Shown: positions 1-7,803 of the stretch, in pieces | Layout: each line of letters opens with the position of its first letter | Position numbering within the stretch: the stretch's first letter is position 1 | NCBI GenBank assembly: GCA_000720805.1 | Contig: JODI01000114.1 | Span: forward strand, 1-20,788 | DNA: 20,788 nucleotides | Reading direction: 5' to 3' | Source of the DNA: Streptomyces violaceoruber | GTDB taxonomy: Bacteria > Actinomycetota > Actinomycetes > Streptomycetales > Streptomycetaceae | Translations under genes and position numbers: made by a program | The notes under the pieces: model-generated | The model's database searches: none | Seen by the model: the letters and a program-made list of their open reading frames with translations, nothing else | Told to the model about the DNA's origin: nothing

Positions 1-40
1 GCCTTAGTCTCGTGGGCTCGGAGATGTGTATAAGAGACAG
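1..40 (+). other. Nextera sequencing adapter (contamination)
   Basis: Bases 7-40 match the 34-base Illumina Nextera read-2 adapter, ending in the 19-base Tn5 mosaic end at 22-40 (AGATGTGTATAAGAGACAG). Bases 1-6 (GCCTTA) match the last six bases of the i7 index in oligo N701. This is library-preparation sequence left on the contig end, not genomic DNA. It creates a false start: an ATG at 26 reads M-Y-K-R-Q straight into the ftsI frame. Genomic sequence starts at 41. Confidence 0.97.
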
Positions 41-86
41 GCCCCACACCCAGCCCCAGACCGAGACCCCGACCCCCGGCAGGTGA
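41..86 (+). CDS. ftsL: FtsL C-terminus, 5' truncated (probable)
   Basis: A reading frame open from the contig edge (codons from 42) encodes a Pro/Thr-rich tail, PHTQPQTETPTPGR, and stops at TGA 84-86. That stop overlaps the ftsI GTG (83-85) as GTGA, the coupled junction seen elsewhere in this operon. FtsL, a small bitopic divisome protein, is the gene expected directly upstream of ftsI in actinobacterial dcw clusters. Only 14 codons are visible and the tail is not conserved, so the call rests on position and overlap rather than on a domain. Everything upstream is replaced by adapter. Confidence 0.5.
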
Positions 87-2071
87 CGGAAGTGTCCGAC
101 AGGGAACCGCCGCGCCGCCGCGTGCCCCGGCCTGTACGCCCCGAGCGCCCCGCCCGTCCCGCCCGCCCCGTCGGCCGGCGCGGTCCGGCGGGCCCCGGCG
201 CCCGTCCGGCCCGCCGCCCGGCGCCACCCCGCTCCGCGGCCCCCCGAGTCATCCGGCTGGGCAGCCCCCGCCCCCGGCTGCGCATGATCGGCCTCGCGCT
301 GACCCTCGTGCTGATCGCGTTCGTCGTACGGCTGTTCCAGGTGCAGGCCGTCGACGCGAGCACCTACGCCGCCAAGGCCCAGCAGAACCGGTACGTCGGC
401 TACACCCTCGCCGCCGAACGCGGCGGGATCACCGACCGCGACGGCGTCGCCCTGGCGACCAGCGTGGACGCGTACACGATCACGGCCGACCCGACGCTGT
501 TCACCCGCGAGCAGCTGAAGGTCGACGACGGGCCCGAGCAGGCCGCCGCGCTGCTCGCCCCGATCCTCGGCACGGACCAGGGCTCGATCGTCAAGAAGCT
601 CAGGCCCGCCGACAAGAAGCTGCGGTACGTCGTCCTCGCCTACCGCCAGACCCCGCAGGTCTGGAAGCAGATCAAGGACCTGAAGACCACGCTGGCCACC
701 AAGGCCGGGACAGACCCCGGTACGGCCAACGTCCTCGCGGGCGTGCTCGCCGTGCCCACCAGCAAGCGGGTGTACCCCAACGGCGACCTCGCCGCCGGGA
801 TACTCGGCTGGGTCAACGCCGAGGGCAAGGGCGGCGGCGGGGTCGAGCAGCAGCTGAACGGTCTGCTGGCCGGCAAGGACGGCAAGATCCGCTACGCCCA
901 GTCCGGGGGCCGGCAGGTGCCGACCGTGGGCTCCACCGAGACGCCCGCGGTGCCCGGCAGCGACGTCGAGCTCACCATCGACCGCGACATCCAGTGGGCC
1001 GCGCAGAAAGCCATCACCGACCAGGTCAAGGCGTCCAAGGCCGACCGTGGCTATGTGATCGTGCAGGACACCCGGACCGGCGAGGTCCTCGCCATGGCCG
1101 ACGCGCCCGGCTTCGACCCGAACGACCTGTCCAAGGCCAGCGGCGTGAACATGGGCAACGCGGCCCTCCAGGACGCCTACGAGCCCGGCTCCACCGCGAA
1201 GATCATGTCGATGGCCGCCGTCCTGCAGGAGGGTGTGGCCACCCCGCAGACGCATGTCGTCGTGCCCAACCGGCTGCACCGCGGCGACCGGCTGTTCAAG
1301 GACGACATCGACCACGCGACCTGGTACCTCACGCTCAACGGCGTGCTCGCCAAGTCCAGCAACATCGGGACCATCCTGGCCACCGGGCAGCTCGGCAAGA
1401 CACAGCGGCAGGCCAACCAGGTCCTCTACTCGTACCTGCGCAAGTTCGGCCTCGGCAGCTACACCGGGCTCGACTTCCCGGGCGAGACGAAGGGCATCCT
1501 CGCGGCGCCCGGCGACTGGTCCACCTCGCAGCAGTACACGATTCCTTTCGGCCAGGGCGTGTCCCTCACCGCGATGCAGGCGGCCTCCGTCTACTCGACG
1601 ATCGCCAACGGCGGCGTACGCGTGGAACCCACGCTCGTGCGCGGCACGAAGGGACCGGACGGAGGCTTCACCCCGGCCGCGAAGCCCAAGCAGACCAGGG
1701 TGGTCAGCGCCAGGACGGCGAAGACCCTCGCCCAGATGCTGGAGTCCGTCGTGGACGACGAGGAGGGCACCGGCACCAAGGCGCGCATCCCGGGCTACCG
1801 GGTGGCTGGCAAGACGGGCACAGCCAACCGCGTGGATCCGGCCACCGGCAAGTACAAGGGCTACACCTCGTCGTTCGCCGGCTTCGCGCCCGCCGACCAG
1901 CCTCGGATCACCGTCTACTGCGCCATCCAGAACGCCACCGCGGGCAGCTACTTCGGCGGCCAGATCTGCGGACCCGTCTACAAGCAGGTCATGGAGTTCG
2001 CGCTGAAGAGCCTGCAGGTCCCGCCGACCGGGGCCAAGGCCGCCAAGCTCCCGGTCACCTACAAACCCTGA
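83..2071 (+). CDS. ftsI: FtsI / PBP3-type septal peptidoglycan transpeptidase
   Basis: This is a class B penicillin-binding protein that crosslinks septal peptidoglycan together with FtsW. From GTG 83 it is 662 aa. An Arg/Pro-rich cytoplasmic tail of about 65 residues comes first, then one membrane segment (about 68-87, starting MIGLALTLVLIAFVV), a PBP dimerisation domain and the transpeptidase domain. The catalytic motifs are all present: S370-T-A-K373 (in EPGSTAK), S425-S-N427 and K577-T-G-T580. The start at 83 is chosen because it overlaps the preceding TGA as GTGA; GTG 92 (VSDREPP) is an alternative. The in-frame ATG at 26 lies inside adapter and must not be used. murE follows after 51 bases, so it probably shares the transcript. 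Confidence 0.95.
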   Translation: MTEVSDREPPRRRVPRPVRPERPARPARPVGRRGPAGPGARPARRPAPPRSAAPRVIRLGSPRPRLRMIGLALTLVLIAFVVRLFQVQAVDASTYAAKAQQNRYVGYTLAAERGGITDRDGVALATSVDAYTITADPTLFTREQLKVDDGPEQAAALLAPILGTDQGSIVKKLRPADKKLRYVVLAYRQTPQVWKQIKDLKTTLATKAGTDPGTANVLAGVLAVPTSKRVYPNGDLAAGILGWVNAEGKGGGGVEQQLNGLLAGKDGKIRYAQSGGRQVPTVGSTETPAVPGSDVELTIDRDIQWAAQKAITDQVKASKADRGYVIVQDTRTGEVLAMADAPGFDPNDLSKASGVNMGNAALQDAYEPGSTAKIMSMAAVLQEGVATPQTHVVVPNRLHRGDRLFKDDIDHATWYLTLNGVLAKSSNIGTILATGQLGKTQRQANQVLYSYLRKFGLGSYTGLDFPGETKGILAAPGDWSTSQQYTIPFGQGVSLTAMQAASVYSTIANGGVRVEPTLVRGTKGPDGGFTPAAKPKQTRVVSARTAKTLAQMLESVVDDEEGTGTKARIPGYRVAGKTGTANRVDPATGKYKGYTSSFAGFAPADQPRITVYCAIQNATAGSYFGGQICGPVYKQVMEFALKSLQVPPTGAKAAKLPVTYKP

Positions 2072-2122
2072 CCAGCAGGGACCCTCCACCCTGATCAGTA
2101 CCGAGCACCCAGGAACCACCTC

Positions 2123-3787
2123 GTGACAACGATCACCCCGGATTCCGGGAACCAGGGCCCGCCCAACCCCTCACTTCGCTCCCGGGCGGGTACGCCCGGT
2201 ACGCTCACCGCCGTGCCACACGCTGATCAGTCCCAAACCACCCAGAAGGGCGCACCCGTGACATATCCGGGACCGCCCCGGCCGGTCCGGGTCTCCGCCA
2301 CACACCTCGCGGAACTCGCCGATCAGCTGGGTGCCGAAACACCGGCGGATCCGCAGGGCGGCGCCGAGGTCACGGGCATCACCCATGACTCCCGTGCCGT
2401 CCGCCCCGGCGACCTGTACGCCGCCCTCCCGGGCGCCCGCCTACACGGCGCCGACTTCGTCACACAGGCCGCGGGCCTGGGCGCGGTCGCCGTGCTCACC
2501 GACCCGACGGGCGCCGAACGGGCCGCCGCCACCGGCCTGCCGGTGCTGGTCGTCGACGACCCGCGCGCGCGGATGGGCGAACTGGCGGCCACCATCTACG
2601 GCCACCCGGGCCGCGATCTGCTCCAGATCGGCATCACCGGCACCTCCGGCAAGACCACCACCGCCTACCTCGTCGAGGGCGGCCTGCGGACGGCCAGGTC
2701 CACCGGTCTCATCGGCACGGTCGAGATGCGCATCGGCGACGAGCGCATCAAGTCCGAGCGGACCACCCCCGAAGCCACCGACCTCCAGGCCCTGTTCGCG
2801 GTCATGCGTGAACGCGGCGTCGAGGCGGTGGCCATGGAGGTCTCCAGCCACGCCCTGGTCCTCGGCCGGGTCGACGGCTGCGTCTTCGACATCGGCGTCT
2901 TCACCAACCTCAGCCCGGAACACATGGAGTTCCACTCCGGCATGGAGGACTACTTCCAGGCCAAGGCGCAGTTGTTCACGCCGGAACGCAGCCGGCTCGG
3001 CGTGGTCAACGTCGACGACGAGTACGGGCGCAGGCTGGCCAAGGAGGCCACCGTCCCCGTCATCACGTTCTCCGCCGAGGGCCACCCGGACGCCGACTGG
3101 CGTGCCGAGGACGTCGAAGTCGGACCGATGGACTCGACGTTCACCGTGATCGGCCCCAAGGAGGAGCGGATCACGGCCAGGTCGCCGCTGGCCGGGCCGT
3201 TCAACGTGGCCAACACCCTCGCCGCGATCGTCGCCCTCGCGGCCGCCGGCCTCGACCCGCAGACCGCCGCCGACGGCGTCGCCGCCGTGCCGGGCGTGCC
3301 GGGCCGGCTGGAGCGGGTGGACGCCGGACAGCCATATCTCGCGGTCGTCGACTACGCCCACAAGACGGATGCCGTCGAATCGGTGCTGCGCGCGCTGCGC
3401 AAGGTCACCGAGGGGCGGCTGCACGTCGTGCTCGGGTGCGGCGGGGACCGGGACAGGACCAAGCGGATGCCGATGGGCGCCGCCGTCGCCCGGCTCGCCG
3501 ACACGGCCGTACTGACCTCCGACAACCCCCGCTCCGAGGACCCCCTCGCGATCCTGGCCACCATGCTCCAGGGTGCGGCGTCGGTACCGGCGCACGAGCG
3601 CGGCGAGGTCCAGGTCTTCGAGGACCGGGCCGCCGCGATCGCCGCCGCCGTCGCCCGCGCGCGGCCCGGGGACACCGTGCTGGTCGCGGGCAAGGGCCAT
3701 GAGCAGGGCCAGGACATCGCCGGGGTGGTGCGTCCCTTCGACGACCGCCAGGTGCTTCGCGAAGCTATCCAGCAGACCCAGGGATGA
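2123..3787 (+). CDS. murE: MurE, UDP-MurNAc-L-Ala-D-Glu:diaminopimelate ligase
   Basis: This ATP-dependent cytoplasmic Mur ligase adds the third residue of the stem peptide. It has 554 aa from GTG 2123. The sequence shows the N-terminal MurE domain with THDSRAVRPGDLYAAL, the ATP loop GTSGKTT (K177), the TTPE substrate motif, the FQAKAQLF region that carries the carbamylated lysine, and DNPR at 467-470. DNPR is typical of enzymes that use diaminopimelate rather than lysine, which fits the LL-DAP wall of Streptomyces. The first 45 residues are Pro/Ser/Thr-rich and lie outside the conserved domain. A second GTG at 2258 (VTYPGPP) has a stronger ribosome binding site (AGAAGGG, 2244-2250) and would give 509 aa, closer to the usual family length. 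The stop at 3785-3787 is four bases from murF. Confidence 0.95.
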   Translation: MTTITPDSGNQGPPNPSLRSRAGTPGTLTAVPHADQSQTTQKGAPVTYPGPPRPVRVSATHLAELADQLGAETPADPQGGAEVTGITHDSRAVRPGDLYAALPGARLHGADFVTQAAGLGAVAVLTDPTGAERAAATGLPVLVVDDPRARMGELAATIYGHPGRDLLQIGITGTSGKTTTAYLVEGGLRTARSTGLIGTVEMRIGDERIKSERTTPEATDLQALFAVMRERGVEAVAMEVSSHALVLGRVDGCVFDIGVFTNLSPEHMEFHSGMEDYFQAKAQLFTPERSRLGVVNVDDEYGRRLAKEATVPVITFSAEGHPDADWRAEDVEVGPMDSTFTVIGPKEERITARSPLAGPFNVANTLAAIVALAAAGLDPQTAADGVAAVPGVPGRLERVDAGQPYLAVVDYAHKTDAVESVLRALRKVTEGRLHVVLGCGGDRDRTKRMPMGAAVARLADTAVLTSDNPRSEDPLAILATMLQGAASVPAHERGEVQVFEDRAAAIAAAVARARPGDTVLVAGKGHEQGQDIAGVVRPFDDRQVLREAIQQTQG

Positions 3788-3791
3788 ACTT

Positions 3792-5222
3792 GTGATCGCC
3801 CTCTCTCTCGCCGAGATCGCAGCAGTCGTCGGCGGGCAGACGCACGACATACCGGATCCGTCCGTCCAGGTCACCGGACCGGTGGTCCGGGACTCCCGGG
3901 AAGCCGGGCCAGGCTCCCTCTTCGTCGCCTTCGTCGGTGAGCATGTGGACGGCCACGACTTCGCACGGGCGGTCGTCGAGGCGGGCGCCGCGGCCGTCCT
4001 GGCGTCCCGACCGGTCGGCGTGCCCGCCATCGTCGTGGAGGACGTCCAGGCGGCCCTCGGCGCCCTCGCCCGTCATGTCGTACGACGGCTCGGCGCGACC
4101 CTGGTCGCCCTGACCGGTTCCGCGGGCAAGACCAGCACCAAGGACCTCATCGCCCAGGTGCTCCAGCGCAAGGCGCCCACGGTGTTCACGCCGGGCTCGC
4201 TCAACAACGAGATCGGGCTGCCGCTGACCGCCCTGTCGGCCACCGAGGAGACCAGGTTCCTCGTGCTGGAGATGGGCGCCCGCGGCATCGGTCACATCCG
4301 CTACCTCACCGGACTGACCCCGCCGAAGATCGGCCTCGTCCTCAACGTCGGCAGCGCGCACATCGGGGAGTTCGGCGGCCGCGAGCAGATCGCGCAGGCC
4401 AAGGGCGAACTCGTCGAGAGCCTTCCCCCGGCGGACGAGGGCGGCACCGCGGTCCTCAACGCCGACGATCCGCTCGTACGGGCCATGGCATCCCGTACGA
4501 AGGCGAAGGTGATCCTTTTCGGAGAGTCCGGCGAAGCGGACGTACGCGCCGAGAACGTGCGACTCACGGACAGCGGACAGCCCGCCTTCAGGCTTCACAC
4601 ACCCTCCGGTGCAAGCGATGTGACCATGCGCCTGTACGGTGAGCACCACGTGTCGAACGCGCTCGCCGCGGCCGCCGTCGCCCACGAACTGGGCATGTCC
4701 GCGGAAGAGATCGCCACCGCGCTCTCCGAGGCGGGCTCCCTCTCCCGCTGGCGGATGGAGGTCACCGAGCGCCCGGACGGCGTGACGATCGTCAACGACG
4801 CCTACAACGCGAACCCCGAGTCCATGCGAGCGGCTTTGCGCGCGCTCGCCGCAATGGGCAAAGCCTCACAGGCCAAGGGGGGTCGTACGTGGGCGGTGCT
4901 CGGCAAGATGGCCGAGCTCGGGGACGAGGCGCTCGCCGAGCACGACGCGGTCGGACGGCTCGCCGTCCGGCTCAATGTCGGCAAGCTCGTCGCGGTCGGG
5001 GGCAGGGAAGCGTCCTGGCTGCAACTGGGCGCATATAACGAGGGTTCGTGGGGTGAGGAGTCGGTGCACGTGTCCGACGCACAGGCGGCGATCGACCTGT
5101 TGCGCAGCGAGTTGCGCCCGGGAGACGTCGTACTCGTGAAGGCGTCCCGGTCGGTCGGGCTCGAGAGCGTGGCGCAGGCGCTCGTCGAGACCGGTGCCGA
5201 GGGTGAGGTTTCCGCCCGATGA
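3792..5222 (+). CDS. murF: MurF, UDP-MurNAc-tripeptide:D-Ala-D-Ala ligase
   Basis: This enzyme adds D-Ala-D-Ala to the UDP-MurNAc tripeptide, the last cytoplasmic step before MraY. It has 476 aa from GTG 3792, with AGGGA at 3780-3784 seven bases upstream; that ribosome binding site overlaps the end of murE. Visible features are the N-terminal VRDSREAGPGSLFVAFVGE block, the ATP loop GSAGKTSTKD (K113), LNNEIGLPLT, the central EMGARGIGHI, and the C-terminal DAYNANPESMRAAL motif characteristic of MurF. The frame is open for another 73 codons upstream inside murE, but that part is a shadow of murE. The stop overlaps the mraY start as ATGA. Confidence 0.96.
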   Translation: MIALSLAEIAAVVGGQTHDIPDPSVQVTGPVVRDSREAGPGSLFVAFVGEHVDGHDFARAVVEAGAAAVLASRPVGVPAIVVEDVQAALGALARHVVRRLGATLVALTGSAGKTSTKDLIAQVLQRKAPTVFTPGSLNNEIGLPLTALSATEETRFLVLEMGARGIGHIRYLTGLTPPKIGLVLNVGSAHIGEFGGREQIAQAKGELVESLPPADEGGTAVLNADDPLVRAMASRTKAKVILFGESGEADVRAENVRLTDSGQPAFRLHTPSGASDVTMRLYGEHHVSNALAAAAVAHELGMSAEEIATALSEAGSLSRWRMEVTERPDGVTIVNDAYNANPESMRAALRALAAMGKASQAKGGRTWAVLGKMAELGDEALAEHDAVGRLAVRLNVGKLVAVGGREASWLQLGAYNEGSWGEESVHVSDAQAAIDLLRSELRPGDVVLVKASRSVGLESVAQALVETGAEGEVSAR

Positions 5223-6310
5223 TGAAGCAGATCCTGTTCGCAGGAGTCATTGGCCTCTTCCTGACCCTGGTCGGCACCCCGCTGCTGATCAAGCTCCTCG
5301 CGCGCAAGGGCTACGGCCAGTACATCCGCGACGACGGGCCGCGCGAGCACGCCAGCAAGCGCGGTACCCCGACCATGGGCGGTATCGCCTTCATCCTGGC
5401 GACGGTCGTCGCGTACTTCCTGTCCAAGGTGTTCACCGGACTCACCGAGGACCGGACGCCTCCGCCGACCTTCTCCGGTGTGCTGGTCCTCGCCCTGATG
5501 GTGGGCATGGGCATGGTCGGCTTCCTCGACGACTACATCAAGATCGTCAAGCGCCGTTCGCTCGGTCTGCGGGCCAAGGCGAAGATGGCCGGCCAGCTGA
5601 TCGTCGGCATCACCTTCGCCGTGCTCTCGCTCCAGTTCGCGGACTCCCGGGGGCAGACGCCGGCCTCCACGAAGCTGTCGTTCATCACGGACTTCGGCTG
5701 GACGATCGGCCCCGTGCTGTTCGTCGTCTGGGCGCTGTTCATGATCCTCGCCATGTCGAACGGCGTGAACCTGACGGACGGCCTGGACGGCCTGGCCACC
5801 GGCGCCTCCGTGCTCGTCTTCGGCGCCTACACCTTCATCGGCGTCTGGCAGTACCAGGAGTCCTGCGCCAACGGCGAGACCCTGACCAACCCGGGCGCCT
5901 GCTACGAGGTGCGTGATCCGCTCGACCTCGCGGTGATCGCCTCCGCGCTGATGGGTTCCTGCCTCGGCTTCCTGTGGTGGAACACCTCGCCCGCCAAGAT
6001 CTTCATGGGGGACACCGGTTCGCTGGCCCTCGGTGGTGTGCTCGCCGGTCTCGCGATCTGCTCCCGCACCGAGCTGCTGATCGCCCTGCTGGGCGGCCTG
6101 TTCGTGCTCATCACGATGTCGGTGGTCATCCAGGTCGGTTCGTTCCGGCTCACCGGCAAGCGGGTCTTCCGCATGGCGCCACTCCAGCACCACTTCGAAC
6201 TCAAGGGGTGGTCCGAAGTCCTTGTCGTGGTCCGCTTCTGGATCATCCAGGGCATCTGTGTGATCGTCGGACTGGGTCTCTTCTACGCGGGATGGGCGGC
6301 GGACAAGTGA
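5219..6310 (+). CDS. mraY: MraY, phospho-MurNAc-pentapeptide translocase (lipid I synthase)
   Basis: This integral membrane enzyme transfers phospho-MurNAc-pentapeptide from UDP to undecaprenyl phosphate, making lipid I. It has 363 aa and roughly ten hydrophobic segments. Diagnostic motifs are KRGTPTMGG near residue 45, the Asp pair D104-D105 (FLDDYIK), NLTDGLDG (N184 to D190), MGDTGSLALGG, and the C-terminal PLQHHFELKGWSE with H324-H325. The ATG at 5219 overlaps the murF TGA (ATGA); the second ATG at 5222 is an alternative start one codon later. The stop overlaps the chosen murD GTG (GTGA), so murF, mraY and murD look translationally coupled. Confidence 0.97.
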   Translation: MMKQILFAGVIGLFLTLVGTPLLIKLLARKGYGQYIRDDGPREHASKRGTPTMGGIAFILATVVAYFLSKVFTGLTEDRTPPPTFSGVLVLALMVGMGMVGFLDDYIKIVKRRSLGLRAKAKMAGQLIVGITFAVLSLQFADSRGQTPASTKLSFITDFGWTIGPVLFVVWALFMILAMSNGVNLTDGLDGLATGASVLVFGAYTFIGVWQYQESCANGETLTNPGACYEVRDPLDLAVIASALMGSCLGFLWWNTSPAKIFMGDTGSLALGGVLAGLAICSRTELLIALLGGLFVLITMSVVIQVGSFRLTGKRVFRMAPLQHHFELKGWSEVLVVVRFWIIQGICVIVGLGLFYAGWAADK

Positions 6311-7725
6311 CCGAGCGGCAGGGTCTCTCCTGGGAGGGCAGGCGCGTCACCGTCGCCGGGCTCGGCGTCTCCGGAGTCCCGGCGGCCAAGGTGCTGCGCG
6401 AGCGCGGAGCCCTCGTCACGGTCGTCAACGACGGCGACGACGAGCGGGCCCGCGCCCAGGCCGCCGAACTGGAGGCCCTGGGCGTCACCGTGCGCCTCGG
6501 CGACGGCGCGACCCTGCCTCAGGGCACCGAACTCATCGTCACCGCACCCGGCTGGAAGCCGGACAAGCCGCTGTTCGCGGCGGCGGCCGAAGCGGGCGTC
6601 CCGGTCTGGGGCGATGTCGAGCTGGCCTGGCGTCTGCGCGGCCCCGGCGCGGCGCCCTGGCTGGCCGTCACCGGCACCAACGGCAAGACCACGACCGTGC
6701 AGATGCTCGCCTCCATCCTCAAGGCCGCGGGCCTGCGCACCGCCGCCGTGGGAAACATCGGAGTCTCCCTGCTGGACGCCGTGCTCGGCGAGGAGCAGTA
6801 TGACGTCCTCGCCGTGGAGCTCTCCAGCTACCAGCTGCACTGGGCGCCCTCGCTGCGCGCCCACTCCGCCGCCGTGCTCAACCTGGCCCCGGACCACCTC
6901 GACTGGCACGGTTCCATGGAGGCGTACGCCAAGGACAAGGGCCGTATCTACGAGGGCAATCGGGTCGCCTGCGTCTACAACGTCGCCGACAAGGCCACCG
7001 AGGACCTGGTGCGCGAGGCCGACGTCGAGGAGGGCTGCCGGGCCGTCGGCTTCACCCTCGGCACGCCCGGCCCGTCCCAACTCGGCGTCGTGGACGGCAT
7101 CCTGGTCGACCGCGCCTTCGTGGAGAACCGGCAGAAGAACGCCCAGGAACTCGCCGAGGTCTCCGACGTCAACCCGCCGGCCCCGCACAACATCGCCAAC
7201 GCCCTTGCGGCGGCGGCCCTCGCGCGCGCCTTCGGGGTGCCCGCCGCGGCCGTACGGGACGGACTGCGGGCCTTCACGCCGGACGCCCACCGCATCGCGC
7301 ACGTGGCCGACGTGGACGGGGTCGCGTACGTCGACGACTCCAAGGCCACCAACACCCACGCGGCCGAGGCCTCGTTGGCGGCCTACGAGTCGATCGTGTG
7401 GATCGGGGGCGGGCTGGCGAAGGGCGCGACCTTCGACGAACTGGTCGCCAAGTCGGCAAAGCGACTTCGCGGTGCCGTCCTGATCGGCGCCGACCGTGCC
7501 CTCATCCGGGAAGCCCTCGCGCGACACGCCCCGGAAGTACCCGTCGTCGACCTCGACCGGACCGACACTGGGGCGATGCTCCAGGCGGTCCAGGAGGCGC
7601 GAAGGCTCGCGGCGCCGGGCGACACGGTGCTGCTGGCCCCGGCCTGTGCCTCCATGGACATGTTCACCAACTACAACCAGCGCGGTGACGCCTTCGCCAA
7701 GGCGGTTCGCGAACTCGGAACCTGA
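6307..7725 (+). CDS. murD: MurD, UDP-MurNAc-L-Ala:D-Glu ligase
   Basis: This ATP-dependent ligase adds D-Glu to UDP-MurNAc-L-Ala. It has 472 aa from GTG 6307, which sits in a GTGA overlap with the mraY stop. It shows the Rossmann-like N-terminal domain (VTVAGLGVSGVPAAKVL), the ATP loop GTNGKTTT (K127), the central ELSSYQLHW and LNLAPDHLDWHGS, and the C-terminal VDDSKATNTHAAEASL and APACASMDMF blocks, all typical of MurD. An ATG at 6292 (MGGGQVTERQ) would add five residues; I prefer 6307 because of the overlap but cannot exclude 6292. Acting before MurE, it completes the set of Mur ligases here except MurC. Confidence 0.95.
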   Translation: MTERQGLSWEGRRVTVAGLGVSGVPAAKVLRERGALVTVVNDGDDERARAQAAELEALGVTVRLGDGATLPQGTELIVTAPGWKPDKPLFAAAAEAGVPVWGDVELAWRLRGPGAAPWLAVTGTNGKTTTVQMLASILKAAGLRTAAVGNIGVSLLDAVLGEEQYDVLAVELSSYQLHWAPSLRAHSAAVLNLAPDHLDWHGSMEAYAKDKGRIYEGNRVACVYNVADKATEDLVREADVEEGCRAVGFTLGTPGPSQLGVVDGILVDRAFVENRQKNAQELAEVSDVNPPAPHNIANALAAAALARAFGVPAAAVRDGLRAFTPDAHRIAHVADVDGVAYVDDSKATNTHAAEASLAAYESIVWIGGGLAKGATFDELVAKSAKRLRGAVLIGADRALIREALARHAPEVPVVDLDRTDTGAMLQAVQEARRLAAPGDTVLLAPACASMDMFTNYNQRGDAFAKAVRELGT

Positions 7726-7761
7726 CCCGGCCGCCTGCCGGGCGGACCTTGGGAGGGACGC

Positions 7762-7803
7762 GTGTCGAGGCCGACGTACAGCGGAGAAGCCGATGCCCGT
7801 TAG
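7762..7803 (+). other. possible 13-codon leader ORF overlapping ftsW start
   Basis: GTG 7762 is preceded four bases upstream by a very strong Shine-Dalgarno sequence (GGGAGGG, 7751-7757). It opens a frame of 13 codons (VSRPTYSGEADAR) ending at TAG 7801-7803, nine bases into ftsW in another frame. Its codons are not clearly biased. It may be a coupling leader peptide, or the purine tract may simply be chance. The first five bases, GTGTC, are also the complement of the WhiA core GACAC, so this spot could instead be an operator. Confidence 0.25.

Noticed and set aside
26..82. ATG 26 as the ftsI start (MYKRQAPHPAP)
   Set aside because: The first five codons are Nextera adapter and the following 14 codons are the ftsL end read in the wrong frame.
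2441..4030. 529-codon ORF on the minus strand under murE/murF
   Set aside because: It is an antisense shadow of two clearly functional genes, with Gly/Val/Arg/His-rich shadow composition and no family motifs.
4802..6193. 463-codon minus-strand ORF under murF/mraY
   Set aside because: The His/Glu/Asp-rich composition is typical of antisense frames in high-GC DNA; the sense genes are certain.
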